Below are positions 10,833-20,163 of a stretch of DNA of 64,000 nt, one piece after another. The position numbers were made by a program, and so were the translations under genes. Where the stretch lies: positions 5,890,001-5,954,000 of the forward strand of contig JAETXT010000001.1 in NCBI GenBank assembly GCA_019188255.1. The letters are read 5' to 3'. Position 1 is the stretch's first letter, and every line of letters begins with the position of its first letter. The stretch comes from Verticillium longisporum. Its lineage: Eukaryota > Ascomycota > Sordariomycetes > Glomerellales > Plectosphaerellaceae. Below the pieces are notes generated by a model. That model did no database searches. It was given only the letters and a program-made list of their open reading frames with translations, and had not been told where the DNA came from.

Positions 10833-13800
10833 TACGCTCCGTATGATCCAACTCAATGTGCGAAAACGCGGCGAGGTTCACGAGAGCCTCATGAACGACG
10901 AGGACATTCAGGACGTAGCGGTGCTGGCGATCCAGGAACCACAGGCACGGATGATCAAAGGACGGCTGTTGACGACGCCGATGGGACATCACAGATGGAC
11001 AAAGATGGTCCCACCAACGATTGGGGAAGGACGATGGGCGATCCGAAGCATGCTTTGGGTAAGGAAGGATTTGGAGGCTGAACAGGTGCGGATAGAGTCT
11101 CCGGACATGACAGCAGCATTGTTGCGGCTTCCAGGGAAACTGGTACTGGTGGTGTCCGTGTACGTGCAGGGGATGGACACCCAGGCATTACAGGAAGCGT
11201 GCAACACCATACGTAGAGCGGTCGCGGACGCCAGGAGAGCCGCAGGAGAGGTGGTGCACGTGGTCATTGCGGGCGACTTCAATCGCCACGATCAACTATG
11301 GGGAGGAGACGACGTGTCTCCGGTACGACAGGGTGAAGCCGACAACATCATCGACCTGATGAACGAGCTCTCCCTCTGCAGCATGCTCCCGAGGGGCACG
11401 AAGACTTGGCAAGGCGGGGACCACGAGTCGACAATCGACCTGGTGCTGGTATCAGAAGACCTAGCTGCGGCCATGATCAAGTGTACGACGAACGGAACAG
11501 AGCACGGGTCGGACCACCGCACCATCGAAACGATTTTTGATGTATCAGTGCCGGCCCCGAAAATCCAGGACCGACCTCTGTACAAGAACGCGCCATGGAA
11601 TGAAATCAACACTCGAATTTCCACTGCACTCGAGACAGCCCCGATGGAAGGCACGGTCCAAGAGAAGACGGACAGACTCATGTCAGTGGTGCTGGAAGCA
11701 GTACAGGCCTTGACACCAAAAGCCAAACCATCGCCACACGCGAAGCGGTGGTGGACGGCGGATCTTACGCAGCTCCGCCACATCCACACACATTGGAGGA
11801 ACCGGGCGAGGGCAGCGAGACGGGCAGGACGGAACGATGAAGCACTGGAGAACACGGCCAAGGGAGCAGCGAAACAATACCACGGTGCCATTCGACAACA
11901 GAAGAAAACCCATTGGAACGACTTTCTGGCCGACAACGACAACATCTGGAAGGCCGCCAAGTATCTCAAGTCGGGCGACGACGCGGCATTCGGCAAGGTG
12001 CCGCAGCTTGTAAAGGCTGATGGCACACGGACGACCAACGGCAAAGAGCAAGCGGAAGAATTGCTTACGACTTTCTTCCCGCCCCCACCAGAGCACATCG
12101 AAGAGGAGGGTGAGAGGCCGCAGCGCGAATCGGCTGTCACCATGCCTGACATCACGATGGAAGAAGTCGAGCGCCGGCTTTTCGCGACGAAATCGTGGAA
12201 AGCACCCGGTGAGGACGGGTTGCCGGCGATGGTCTGGAAACAGATTTGGCCAGCCGTCAAGCACAGTGTCCTTGCGATTTTCCGCGCATCGCTAGAGGAA
12301 GGAGTACTCCCCGACCAATGGAGGCATGCCAAGATCATCCCGCTCAAGAAGCCCGGCAAAGGAGACTACACCATCGCCAAGGCTTGGAGGCCCATCTCGC
12401 TCCTCGCCACGCTCGGCAAGGTTCTCGAGTCGGTTGTTGCGGAGAGGATATCCCATGCAGTCGAAACCCATGGGCTGTTGCCCACGAACCACTTCGGGGC
12501 CCGCAAACAGAGGTCAGCAGAACAAGCGTTGGTGTTGCTGCAAGAACAAATCTACGCAGCATGGAGAAATCGTTGGGTGGTCAGCCTCGTGAGCTTCGAT
12601 GTGAAGGGAGCATACAATGGAGTATGCAAAGAGAGACTCATTCAGAGAATGAGAGCGAGGGGCCTCCCAGAAGATTTGCTCCGTTGGGTAGAGGCATTCT
12701 GCTCCGATCGGACGGCGACAATTCAGGTCAACGGCCAAGCATCAGAGGTCCGGACCCTGCCTCAGGCTGGACTACCGCAAGGATCGCCACTGTCACCGAT
12801 CCTGTTTCTGTTCTTCAACGCCGACCTTGTACAACAGAAGATCAACTGCTATGGAGGAGCTATAGCCTTTGTCGACGACTTCACAGCCTGGGTCGCTGGA
12901 CCAACCACGCAAGACAACCGTAAAGGGATCGAGGCGATCATCGAGAAGGCACTGGACTGGGAGCAGAGAAGCGGGGCGACTTTCGAAGCGGACAAGACGG
13001 CGGTCATCCACTTCACCCGATGGGCCAAAAGGTCCGATTCGGAACCTTTCACTATCAAGGGCCAAACAGTCAAACCCAAACAGCATGTCAAGATCCTCGG
13101 CGTGATCATGGACATTGGACTCAGATACAGGGAACACATTGCAAGAGTGGCGACCAAGGGACTAGAGGCTGCGATGGAGCTGAAACGACTGAGAGGATTG
13201 ACCCCGGCGACAGCACGGCAGCTATTCACGGCCACCGTGGCCCCAGTGGTGGACTATGCCTCTAACGTCTGGAGGCACCGATGCAAAGACCGGACGGCAG
13301 CAGCAATCAATCGCGTCCAAAAGGTCGGAGCGCAGGCAATTATTGGAGCGTTCGTCACGATAGCCACAAGCGTAGCAGAAGCGGAGGCTCACATCGCCAG
13401 TGCACCAGAGCGATTCACGAGAAGGGCCATCAAGCTATGGACAGATCTCCACGCACTGCCTGAGACCAACCCGCTTCGAAAACTGACCTCTCGCATAAAG
13501 AAGTTCAGGCGCTTCCACCGCTCACCATTTTTCCAACTGGCAACTTCGCTCAACGAAATTCCAATGGAGGACCTGGAAACAATCAACCCATTCACACTGC
13601 CGCCGTGGATGGAAAGAGTGCAGACCGTCACTGAATGGAACGACGAGGACGCAACACTGACGCGGGTCGATGAGGAGGCCACGGTGCGCATCGCTGTGAG
13701 CAGCTCGGCACGAAACGAGGTGGTCGGCGTCGGTGGAACCGTCAAGGGGCCAGGGACGAGGCTCGAGACGTTTTCCTTCACCCACGGCATGAGGACCGAT

Positions 13801-13878
13801 CAGAACCCATTTTCCGGAGAACTGGTAGCGGCAGCATACGCGTTGCGATTTCTGCCGCAGCTGAGGGGCAGACCGTGA
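10825..13878 (+). CDS. LINE ORF2: endonuclease and reverse transcriptase
   Basis: A frame of 1017 residues. Residues 1-240 form an AP-type endonuclease: QLN, IQEP, GDFNRH, STIDLVL and GSDHR are its metal-binding and catalytic motifs. Residues about 450-800 form the reverse transcriptase: [35 protein letters not shown] and the catalytic box AFVDDF in place of the usual YADD. The frame ends within the RNase H-like region after [10 protein letters not shown]. The remainder follows in another frame at 13875. The enzyme nicks target DNA and reverse-transcribes element RNA in place. Confidence 0.9.
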   Translation: MSSTLRMIQLNVRKRGEVHESLMNDEDIQDVAVLAIQEPQARMIKGRLLTTPMGHHRWTKMVPPTIGEGRWAIRSMLWVRKDLEAEQVRIESPDMTAALLRLPGKLVLVVSVYVQGMDTQALQEACNTIRRAVADARRAAGEVVHVVIAGDFNRHDQLWGGDDVSPVRQGEADNIIDLMNELSLCSMLPRGTKTWQGGDHESTIDLVLVSEDLAAAMIKCTTNGTEHGSDHRTIETIFDVSVPAPKIQDRPLYKNAPWNEINTRISTALETAPMEGTVQEKTDRLMSVVLEAVQALTPKAKPSPHAKRWWTADLTQLRHIHTHWRNRARAARRAGRNDEALENTAKGAAKQYHGAIRQQKKTHWNDFLADNDNIWKAAKYLKSGDDAAFGKVPQLVKADGTRTTNGKEQAEELLTTFFPPPPEHIEEEGERPQRESAVTMPDITMEEVERRLFATKSWKAPGEDGLPAMVWKQIWPAVKHSVLAIFRASLEEGVLPDQWRHAKIIPLKKPGKGDYTIAKAWRPISLLATLGKVLESVVAERISHAVETHGLLPTNHFGARKQRSAEQALVLLQEQIYAAWRNRWVVSLVSFDVKGAYNGVCKERLIQRMRARGLPEDLLRWVEAFCSDRTATIQVNGQASEVRTLPQAGLPQGSPLSPILFLFFNADLVQQKINCYGGAIAFVDDFTAWVAGPTTQDNRKGIEAIIEKALDWEQRSGATFEADKTAVIHFTRWAKRSDSEPFTIKGQTVKPKQHVKILGVIMDIGLRYREHIARVATKGLEAAMELKRLRGLTPATARQLFTATVAPVVDYASNVWRHRCKDRTAAAINRVQKVGAQAIIGAFVTIATSVAEAEAHIASAPERFTRRAIKLWTDLHALPETNPLRKLTSRIKKFRRFHRSPFFQLATSLNEIPMEDLETINPFTLPPWMERVQTVTEWNDEDATLTRVDEEATVRIAVSSSARNEVVGVGGTVKGPGTRLETFSFTHGMRTDQNPFSGELVAAAYALRFLPQLRGRP

Positions 13879-14579
13879 CGCTACTGACAAGCAACAAAGC
13901 CGCGGTGCTGACACTTCGAAACCCCCAACAACAGTCTGGACAAGAGTACGTTCGCTGCATCTACGAGGCGATCACCCGACTGCGAGAAACCGGGAACACC
14001 ATCTCAGTCGTGTGGCTTCCGAGCCATCTCGACGACGACCTCCTGAAGAAAGCGAAAGGAGAAGCACGCAAGGCCAGCCGAGATGGCGCCTTGCCTGAAA
14101 AACAGTTCCCAAAGATGCGATCCACCACCCTCAACGCTGCAAGACGCAAACTACGTGTGGAAAGACGACTACCAGATAATGTTGGAAAACTCTCGAAGGA
14201 AGTCGACATAGCACTACCCGGCAAGCACACTCGAGAACTGTACGATAACCTTTCCTGGATGGAGGCGAGCATGCTGGCCCAGCTCAGGACAGGCATGGCG
14301 AGACTGAACGCTTCACTGTTCCGAATTAGGGCGGTACCTTCAGCCCAATGCGCATGCGGACAAGCGAGAGAGACAGTGGAGCACTTTCTCCTCCGATGCA
14401 CACGATGGGCAACACAACGCGCCGAGACACTCATGTGCCCTGGCACACAAAGAGACAACATCTCCTTCCATTTGGGAGGTAAGACGACATCAGATGGTGA
14501 TGATTGGAAGCCGGACATGAAAGCAGTCCGAGCTACGATACGCTTTGCGAAGGCCACGGGCCGACTGGAGAACGTGTGA
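13875..14579 (+). CDS. LINE ORF2 C-terminal part (RNase H-like end and Cys-rich tail), frame-shifted
   Basis: This frame continues ORF2 after a -1 shift at the stop 13876-13878. It reads [18 protein letters not shown], then [11 protein letters not shown], and ends with the knuckle [17 protein letters not shown] typical of fungal LINE C termini. The expected RNase H acidic residues are partly replaced: the first strand reads AVSSSA, and SNKAAV stands where a TDN/TDS motif is usual. Some Tad lineages share these replacements, so the domain may have been inactive before the frame broke. Confidence 0.7.
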   Translation: MTLLTSNKAAVLTLRNPQQQSGQEYVRCIYEAITRLRETGNTISVVWLPSHLDDDLLKKAKGEARKASRDGALPEKQFPKMRSTTLNAARRKLRVERRLPDNVGKLSKEVDIALPGKHTRELYDNLSWMEASMLAQLRTGMARLNASLFRIRAVPSAQCACGQARETVEHFLLRCTRWATQRAETLMCPGTQRDNISFHLGGKTTSDGDDWKPDMKAVRATIRFAKATGRLENV

Positions 14580-14640
14580 TCCCTTGCGGGGGCCTAACAC
14601 ACCAAAACCCCCTTCTTCTACTAACCGAACCTAACACCCA

Positions 14641-15253
14641 CACCTCGTGCCAACAACAGCAGGCGCCGCTTCAGTCGCCGTAGATAGGACTCTGAACACT
14701 TGAAGAATAGCCTTCAAGCAGCTTGCCAATAATAAATAAACCCCACGGGACACCGACGAAGAGATGGAAACGGGAAAGCAATAACGAAAAGAGGACTCTG
14801 AATGGGCTCTGGTACTCTGGACAAATCAAAGGAAGCGATCATGTACAATAACGGATAGTGCCTTATTGGCTTTAGGCCACCAGGCGTAATAAACTTGTGT
14901 GTGTATACAGGAGGATCTTTGGTGCGCTTGACTATTAGATTCTTCTTTGGTGCGCATAATCGGAGGAGAGAAGTACGACTTCTCTTCGGGGCATATATGC
15001 TGGCGTCCATTCTGGTACTTCCCCTACCTTCTCCAAGGCTCTCTTACACCATAGCTTGTACCCAGGGCTGATGGAGGCTTACATCCGTGTGTCCAAGCAC
15101 AATACAGCGTCGAGGAGAGTATGGAGTTACACAAGCTGCCTAATTTCACCAAGATTGGACTAGAATGAGTGACGTGAATCAAAAGTAGGATATAGTTTGA
15201 GTATCCAGCGGTGCTGCCGTCCTTCCAACTCTCGTCTTGCAAACCCATCGCTC
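14641..15253. other. Intergenic region between the LINE and the arsenite methyltransferase
   Basis: No coding sequence was recognised. The right part should be the 3' untranslated region of the methyltransferase gene (minus strand). Confidence 0.4.
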
Positions 15254-16425
15254 TCAGGTCGTCGCGGGCTTGACGGCATACACCTGGAAGGAGCCTGCGG
15301 AAGGGTTAGCTGGCGAGTCCATAAGACGAAGCGTGAGGCGTACTTACCTGCCCACTCGTTGATGTCTGTGATCCCCACTTGAGAAGTAAGTGTCTTGGCT
15401 TCATTTGACACAGCGATCTTCTGCGTTTGACAGGCGCAAGCCAACGAGTTGCTTCCGCAGCATGATTGCTTTTCTTCGGGCTTGCAGCATTTCTCTTTCG
15501 TCTCTGCACTACAGCAAGTCGGTCCCTCGTTTTCGACGGCGTCTGCCCCTTCACAACAGGGTCTTTTGTCCGCAGCTGCGGTGAACTACACGTTTAAGTC
15601 ATTCTGGCTGTCCACGATAAGAACGTCTGCCAACCCTGATTAGTCTCCATTCGGCTTTAGTAGGGAGATTCAATTTACCGCTGAAGCCTGAATTCTTGAG
15701 AAACGCATCATACTCGCTGACATGGCTGGCTCCTGCGACGCACCCGACATATAGAGCAATGTTCTTCTTGACCTCCTCCGTAAACTCCTTTCGCGCTAAT
15801 ATGTCACTGATAGCAACTCGACCACCGGGTTTGAGCAGTCGGAACATCTCATTAAAAACAAGCTGCTTCTCCGATACGGGGACGAGGTTGATGACACAGT
15901 TGCTGATGATGCAGTCCGCGGTGTCGCTGGGTAGCGGGATGGATGTGATGGCGCTCTCGATGAACTGGACGTTTGAGGCGTTGATTTGTGCTTTGTTGGC
16001 ATTGGCTTTGTCAATCATGTTCTACATAAAGCAGTGTCAGATGGGCGCTAAAGTCTGTGGAGGGCAGGGATTCGCTCACTTTGTTTATGTCAACCCCAAT
16101 TGCTTTGCCTGCACGACCGACTCTCTTGCTGGCAGTAAAGACATCGAAGCCGGCGCCAGATCCAAGATCAATAACGGATTCTCCCTGCGAATAAATGTCA
16201 GCGAAACGGCATAGACGGCACGGACACACGCACCTCTCTCAGTCTTGCGAGCGTAATTGGGTTGCCGCAGCTTAAGCCTAGATTTGCACCATCGGGAATG
16301 CCTGCTAGTTCTTCTTCTGTGTACCCGAAAGCTTTTGCGACAGTCTGCTCATAGTGGCCGGTGCGGCTCTTGACGATTGAGCCATATCGCTTATTGACTT
16401 GGTCATAGATCTCATTGGGCTCCAT
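15254..16425 (-). CDS. arsM: Arsenite methyltransferase, five exons, interrupted by an in-frame TAG
   Basis: Exons complement(15254-15294, 15348-15635, 15679-16021, 16080-16184, 16234-16425) join in frame to 323 codons. Motifs in order: LSCGNP (conserved Cys), the SAM-binding VIDLGSGAGFDVF, DIISNCVINL-type Cys region, FRLLKPGGRVAISD, YVGCVAGA (conserved Cys), and after the TAG a Cys-rich tail (CCSAETKEKCC, SCCGS, CACQ) and the closing FQVYAVK block. The enzyme transfers methyl groups from S-adenosylmethionine to trivalent arsenic. Codon 230 (15586-15588) is TAG after LNV, and the same frame continues for 93 codons through correct introns. The SAM domain and conserved Cys lie before the stop, so a 229-residue product might keep activity. 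The gene is otherwise intact. Confidence 0.85.
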
Positions 16426-16788
16426 GGCAACCGTGTAGAGGGCCGTTGATTTCAGATGATCAGAATTGCAGGTGTATATGCTATGTGATGGAGCGATGAA
16501 CCCATTTCGTTCGTGAATTCATATAGTGTTTGCGTCCGCACCGATATGTCACCGTTAGTAAGATGAAAATTCGATGAGCAATTACATGACCACTTCGTCT
16601 CCTAACCAGCTGGACCGGCTAGCCTAGACGGGAGGCCGTAGGTCCTGTGACTGCACATGTAGACCATACGAAAGATTTGATGGCGTCCAATCGTGGGAAG
16701 CATGTGGGTCTTGACGAGGTAGTTCTGCTGACCAAGCTGTGAAATCGATATGTCACCAATTTGAACCGGCGACCTTCTAAAGGTAATA
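16426..16788. other. Upstream region of the arsenite methyltransferase
   Basis: A 360-bp stretch that should contain the promoter of arsM on the minus strand. No specific regulatory site was identified. Confidence 0.4.
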
Positions 16789-17106
16789 TGCCCAAGATAA
16801 AAAGCCGAACAAGGCCGGAGGTCATCGATGACAGATCGGTGGAAGAAAACACCCCAATCGCCATGGCTCCTGGATCACCCACATCACCAACAACCCGATC
16901 CAAGTCCCAGAGGGTTTCGCCTCAGCACACGTTGGAGAGAGTCCGCAACAATCAACGTCAGCATCGCGCTCGTCGGAGAGCTTATATCGCAACTTTGGAA
17001 AAAAACTCGAAAAGGGAGGCGTTGCCATGGACAGCGCGGTAGCGGCCAGAAGGGGGAAATGCATCATGCTACACTTCATGTTGAGTTGGTTGATGTGGTG
17101 GAACTG
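16789..17106 (+). pseudogene. bZIP transcription factor relic
   Basis: From ATG 16789 the frame reads a Ser/Pro/Arg-rich leader and then a bZIP basic region, LERVRNNQRQHRARRRAYIATLE, with the N-x7-R spacing typical of fungal bZIP proteins of the RVRxNQRRxRARRxEY type. Directly after LE a run of seven A is followed by a stop-bound frame ending at 17042. If one more A were present, the next frame would continue EKKLEKGGVAMDSAV to the TGA at 17104-17106, which resembles the start of a leucine zipper. I infer a 1-bp loss in the A run. No full zipper is preserved. Confidence 0.45.
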
Positions 17107-17643
17107 ACGAGGAGGAGTGTGTATGATCAGGGTTCGGTCACAAGAAGAGCAACGGACTTTGTTCTTATACCCAAGTCGCTAGAGCATCGCCAGGGCTAAA
17201 CTTAGCATCAGTTGCACAGCCATGCCCGAGAATACGCTCAGGGACAGAAATAGAGCATGAACTATCGACTGACAACGTCTAACCACAATGTCGTGCTGAA
17301 GTGTGATGCCGAATGTCGTGCCGAAGTAAGGAACTTGCATGGTCCACGCCGTGACTGAGCCTTAAAACCCCGTAGCGGCGGTCGACTCAAGGTAGGTCCT
17401 TTCTTGCAAATGGTCTGCATCATCATGGGATTGTCGAGCACTTTGTAACGCCTACGTCAAGAGCCAGACGAGCCGGTTCATCTCTTAGCACCCCTCCGAT
17501 CAGTCCCCGTAGCCTCGACACGCCAACACCTACCCTTACAGCTACATCTAGCCGTGTCGCTACGCCTACACCTCCTCCCATTCCGCCAAAGCATCCGGCG
17601 AGGGTCAAGTTCTCGACCAATCAGCCGGTACGAGAAGGTCCAG
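17107..17643. other. Intergenic stretch without a recognised gene
   Basis: A Pro/Thr/Ser-rich plus-strand frame around 17450-17720 (TPTPTLTATSS type) is open but compositionally biased and overlaps the Kelch-like gene. A direct repeat of 14 bases differing at one position (atgtcgtgctgaag / atgtcgtgccgaag) lies near 17290-17325. Confidence 0.35.
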
Positions 17644-18415
17644 TCAGGCTTCTGTCGTCAAGCCAAGGAAAGAAGCTACCAAGAACCCCACCACAGCAAC
17701 TGCGCAGCACGAGGCGGTGGCCGCCAGGCCGCCGTGTGCGCTGACCGCTCCACCATAGGCTACATACCGTGTCATGCTGCTCGGGAGGGTGTTGGCGACA
17801 AAGCCCGGCTCGAACTGGTCTCTCACGGGATCATATTGGTATACCTGGTAGGTCAGGGCATCGTCGGCACGAGGGGGCAGGAAGGCATCCGTCTTCTTGA
17901 CCAAGCCTCCATACAGCGACAGCTGCGCGTCATTCACGAGCATGGCGCCGTCATAGTAGTTGGGTGCGTCGTTGTTGACGTTGCCGATGCCCCCGCGGGC
18001 CTTGGATATCGTCCCGAAGAGCGACGTCAAATTATCGGACGACCGAAATGGGCGGCTGAAGTTGAGGTAGTACATGAGGCCAAGGGGTTTTCTAAAAGCA
18101 ATCAGCGCGGACATGCTGGGAGAGAAGCACCACTACTGGCCCTGCTGTTCGGGAGCTCCGTATTGTCCGTTCGAGAGTCCCTGCCTCCAGTACTGGAAGC
18201 CACCATCGAGGTACACCTTGTCTCTGATGACGGCACCTGCACGCGTGGTGAGCGGCAAGCTAGCGACGGGTTCAGCCTTCGCAAGGGAACATACCTCTTG
18301 CCTGTGCCCACAGGCATATGGAAGCATTGATCTGATTCTGAGCCCACCCTTCAAATTGAGCGAATACTACTCCGACAGTAGCCGTGAGGGAGAAGAAAGC
18401 GACCGCGCGAGCCAT
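17644..18415 (-). CDS. Truncated Kelch-repeat-like secreted protein, 222 aa, three exons
   Basis: Exons complement(17644-18091, 18137-18236, 18295-18415) join in frame. The N terminus MARAVAFFSLTATVGVVFA is a signal peptide. KVYLDGGFQYW, LMYYLNFSRPF, NYYDGAMLVNDAQLSLYGG, VYQYDP and TRYVAYGGAVSA match the first two to three blades of a fungal Kelch/galactose-oxidase-like surface protein family of about 500-600 residues. After AVSA the sequence becomes HGGLAATASCCAVAVVGFLVASFLG, a hydrophobic end that could be the family's membrane segment joined by an internal deletion. Most of the propeller is missing, so this is probably a truncated or non-functional copy that stays open. Confidence 0.6.
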
Positions 18416-20163
18416 CGCACGAGACGCCCTTGTGCTGGGCCCGAGATGGAAGCGGCGGATAAGCAGTGCGACAGGAAGCGTGCGAACCGAGCTTTGTGCG
18501 ATTGCTGTTGTGCAGGTGAGATCCGAGGGGAGATTCGAGGTGAGATCCGACCTGGAGGTGATTGTGTCAGGTTCCACGCCGCGAATCGGGCTCCTGCTGC
18601 TGTCCCGAACGTGGCATCTTAGCTGGTGCGGCACTTTCGATTGGACCTGCGGAAGCCAACGGAAGACTGTCGGTACATGGTGAATGAATGTACCAACCAA
18701 CGAAATGAGATGTCGAGTCAATCCCTGAGAGCCTGGTCTTGTCGCCTCGTTGCGACAGGGCGATCACTCGGTCACCCGATCGCTCCAGGCGGCGGTGCTT
18801 TGGAAATCGTGGCCGCGTCGTTATCTCTGCGAGCTGGACTATCGAGTAGTGGGCGCGGAGACGTTCGTAATAGACCAATGCCTTTTGGTGCAACTCGAGA
18901 ACCGTCCCGCTGGGTGTGATGGGTGTATTTGGCGATGTAAGGCGCCGGCTGCTGTAGTCATGTCTCAGCAAGGGCTGATTTGGGGGCATGCGACATGGCG
19001 ACTGAGAGGAGCGGCCTGCCCTCTCGGTAGATCGATCACAAGCATGCCGCGGGGCTGTGTTCTACGTGAGACGGGTAACGCCAGACCTGGTGGATCATGG
19101 TCTTTGCGATGAAGAAGTCAGGCCAGGTCTTGAGCGGTCGTGGCCGTTGGCAGTATCTACCATGGTCAAAGCGCAAGACCCCGGCCGTGCGTCGCGGAAG
19201 CCACGGGACGAGAGCTTCATTTCTCCAGCAGGTCGTCAGGCGGCCTGGTATGGAGATGGGGCCTGCCAGGAAAACAACGCTAGTTGGCGCTAAACATACT
19301 CATATGGAGGACACGGCGGGGCGGTCACAATGGTCCAATGCAACGCGCATCGCAATATCAACGACGACCAACATCATCATCTTTCCTGTTCCGCTGCTGA
19401 GCCCAGCCACTCTTGCTTCACGATGGCCACGGAGCACTTGAAGCCGGGAAGCCTGTACCCTCTCGTATTCGGCCTTTCTCCCCAATCATCCTCGCAGCAG
19501 CTGGATGGCGCCACCGCCAAGACGCGAATGCCGGTGCCGTTCCATTGCCGCGAGGAGATTGTGCTCAAGAAGTCCGGAGCGGCGCAAGATAGCCTTGACT
19601 CGCGCGGTAGCAGCAGCGAATCGACAGGACGAATGACGAGGTTCGCGTGCTGGCGCGGCGGCATCTTCCTCCATCATCAACTCGCTTGCGTTTAGTTGGC
19701 GGTTCGGGGGTGAGTCCAGGGAGTCATTCAGCCCTGCCTTCGTCGATGCTGTGTGGCCCCAGGACAACGGCATGCGGCGCAACACTCGGCTATCTCTGAT
19801 CCGCGTCTGGCCACAGCGTCGTCAGTTCCAGAGGCACTCATCTCGGGACGTCGGGATGGCATGATCACAACCGATCGGTCCAACTCAGTGATTCATGTGG
19901 TGCACCGCGTCTGGTTGGCAACGGTTGGCAACATGGGTCAACACAAAAAAGCGTGTCCCACCTGGGTCGTAGGCCTTGTCTACCCGGCTGGCGTTGTACG
20001 CGCCGCCAACGCGCCGGCAGCTCATGCGGTATATATGTCGCGGCCTTGTCACCGTGGCACGTAAACAGTCTTGCTGGAGGGCTCAGCCACGGCTGTTCAG
20101 TTTGTCTCGTCTCTTTCTCCTTGTCACTATCCACTGCATCTCACGCTTGATCCAGTTGCTACG
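18416..20163. other. Intergenic stretch between divergent genes
   Basis: About 1.75 kb between the Kelch-like gene (-) and the mucin gene (+). The overlapping open frames at 18500-20000 show no domain. A short duplicated motif (gagatccgagggGAGAtTCGAGG-type, 18520-18550) occurs near the Kelch-like gene. Nothing else was recognised. Confidence 0.35.

Larger units (their letters stand above)
9400..14640 (+). mobile_element. Tad-type non-LTR retrotransposon (LINE), near full length, decayed
   Basis: The element has an ORF1 nucleic-acid-binding protein with CCHC knuckles, then an ORF2 with AP endonuclease, reverse transcriptase and RNase H-like regions, the order of fungal Tad1-clade elements. 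ORF1 and ORF2 overlap (ATG 10825, ORF1 stop 10832), a usual Tad layout. After the last stop at 14579 comes a C-rich tail with repeated CTAACAC/CCTAACACC-like units to about 14640. No poly(A) tail or target duplication was found, so both ends are approximate. ORF1 has two frame breaks and ORF2 one, so the copy is not autonomous as read. Confidence 0.85.

Noticed and set aside
15586..15588. Programmed stop-codon readthrough or selenocysteine in the arsenite methyltransferase
   Set aside because: The codon is TAG, the context lacks a known readthrough motif, and fungi generally lack selenoproteins. Nonsense mutation or read error is simpler.
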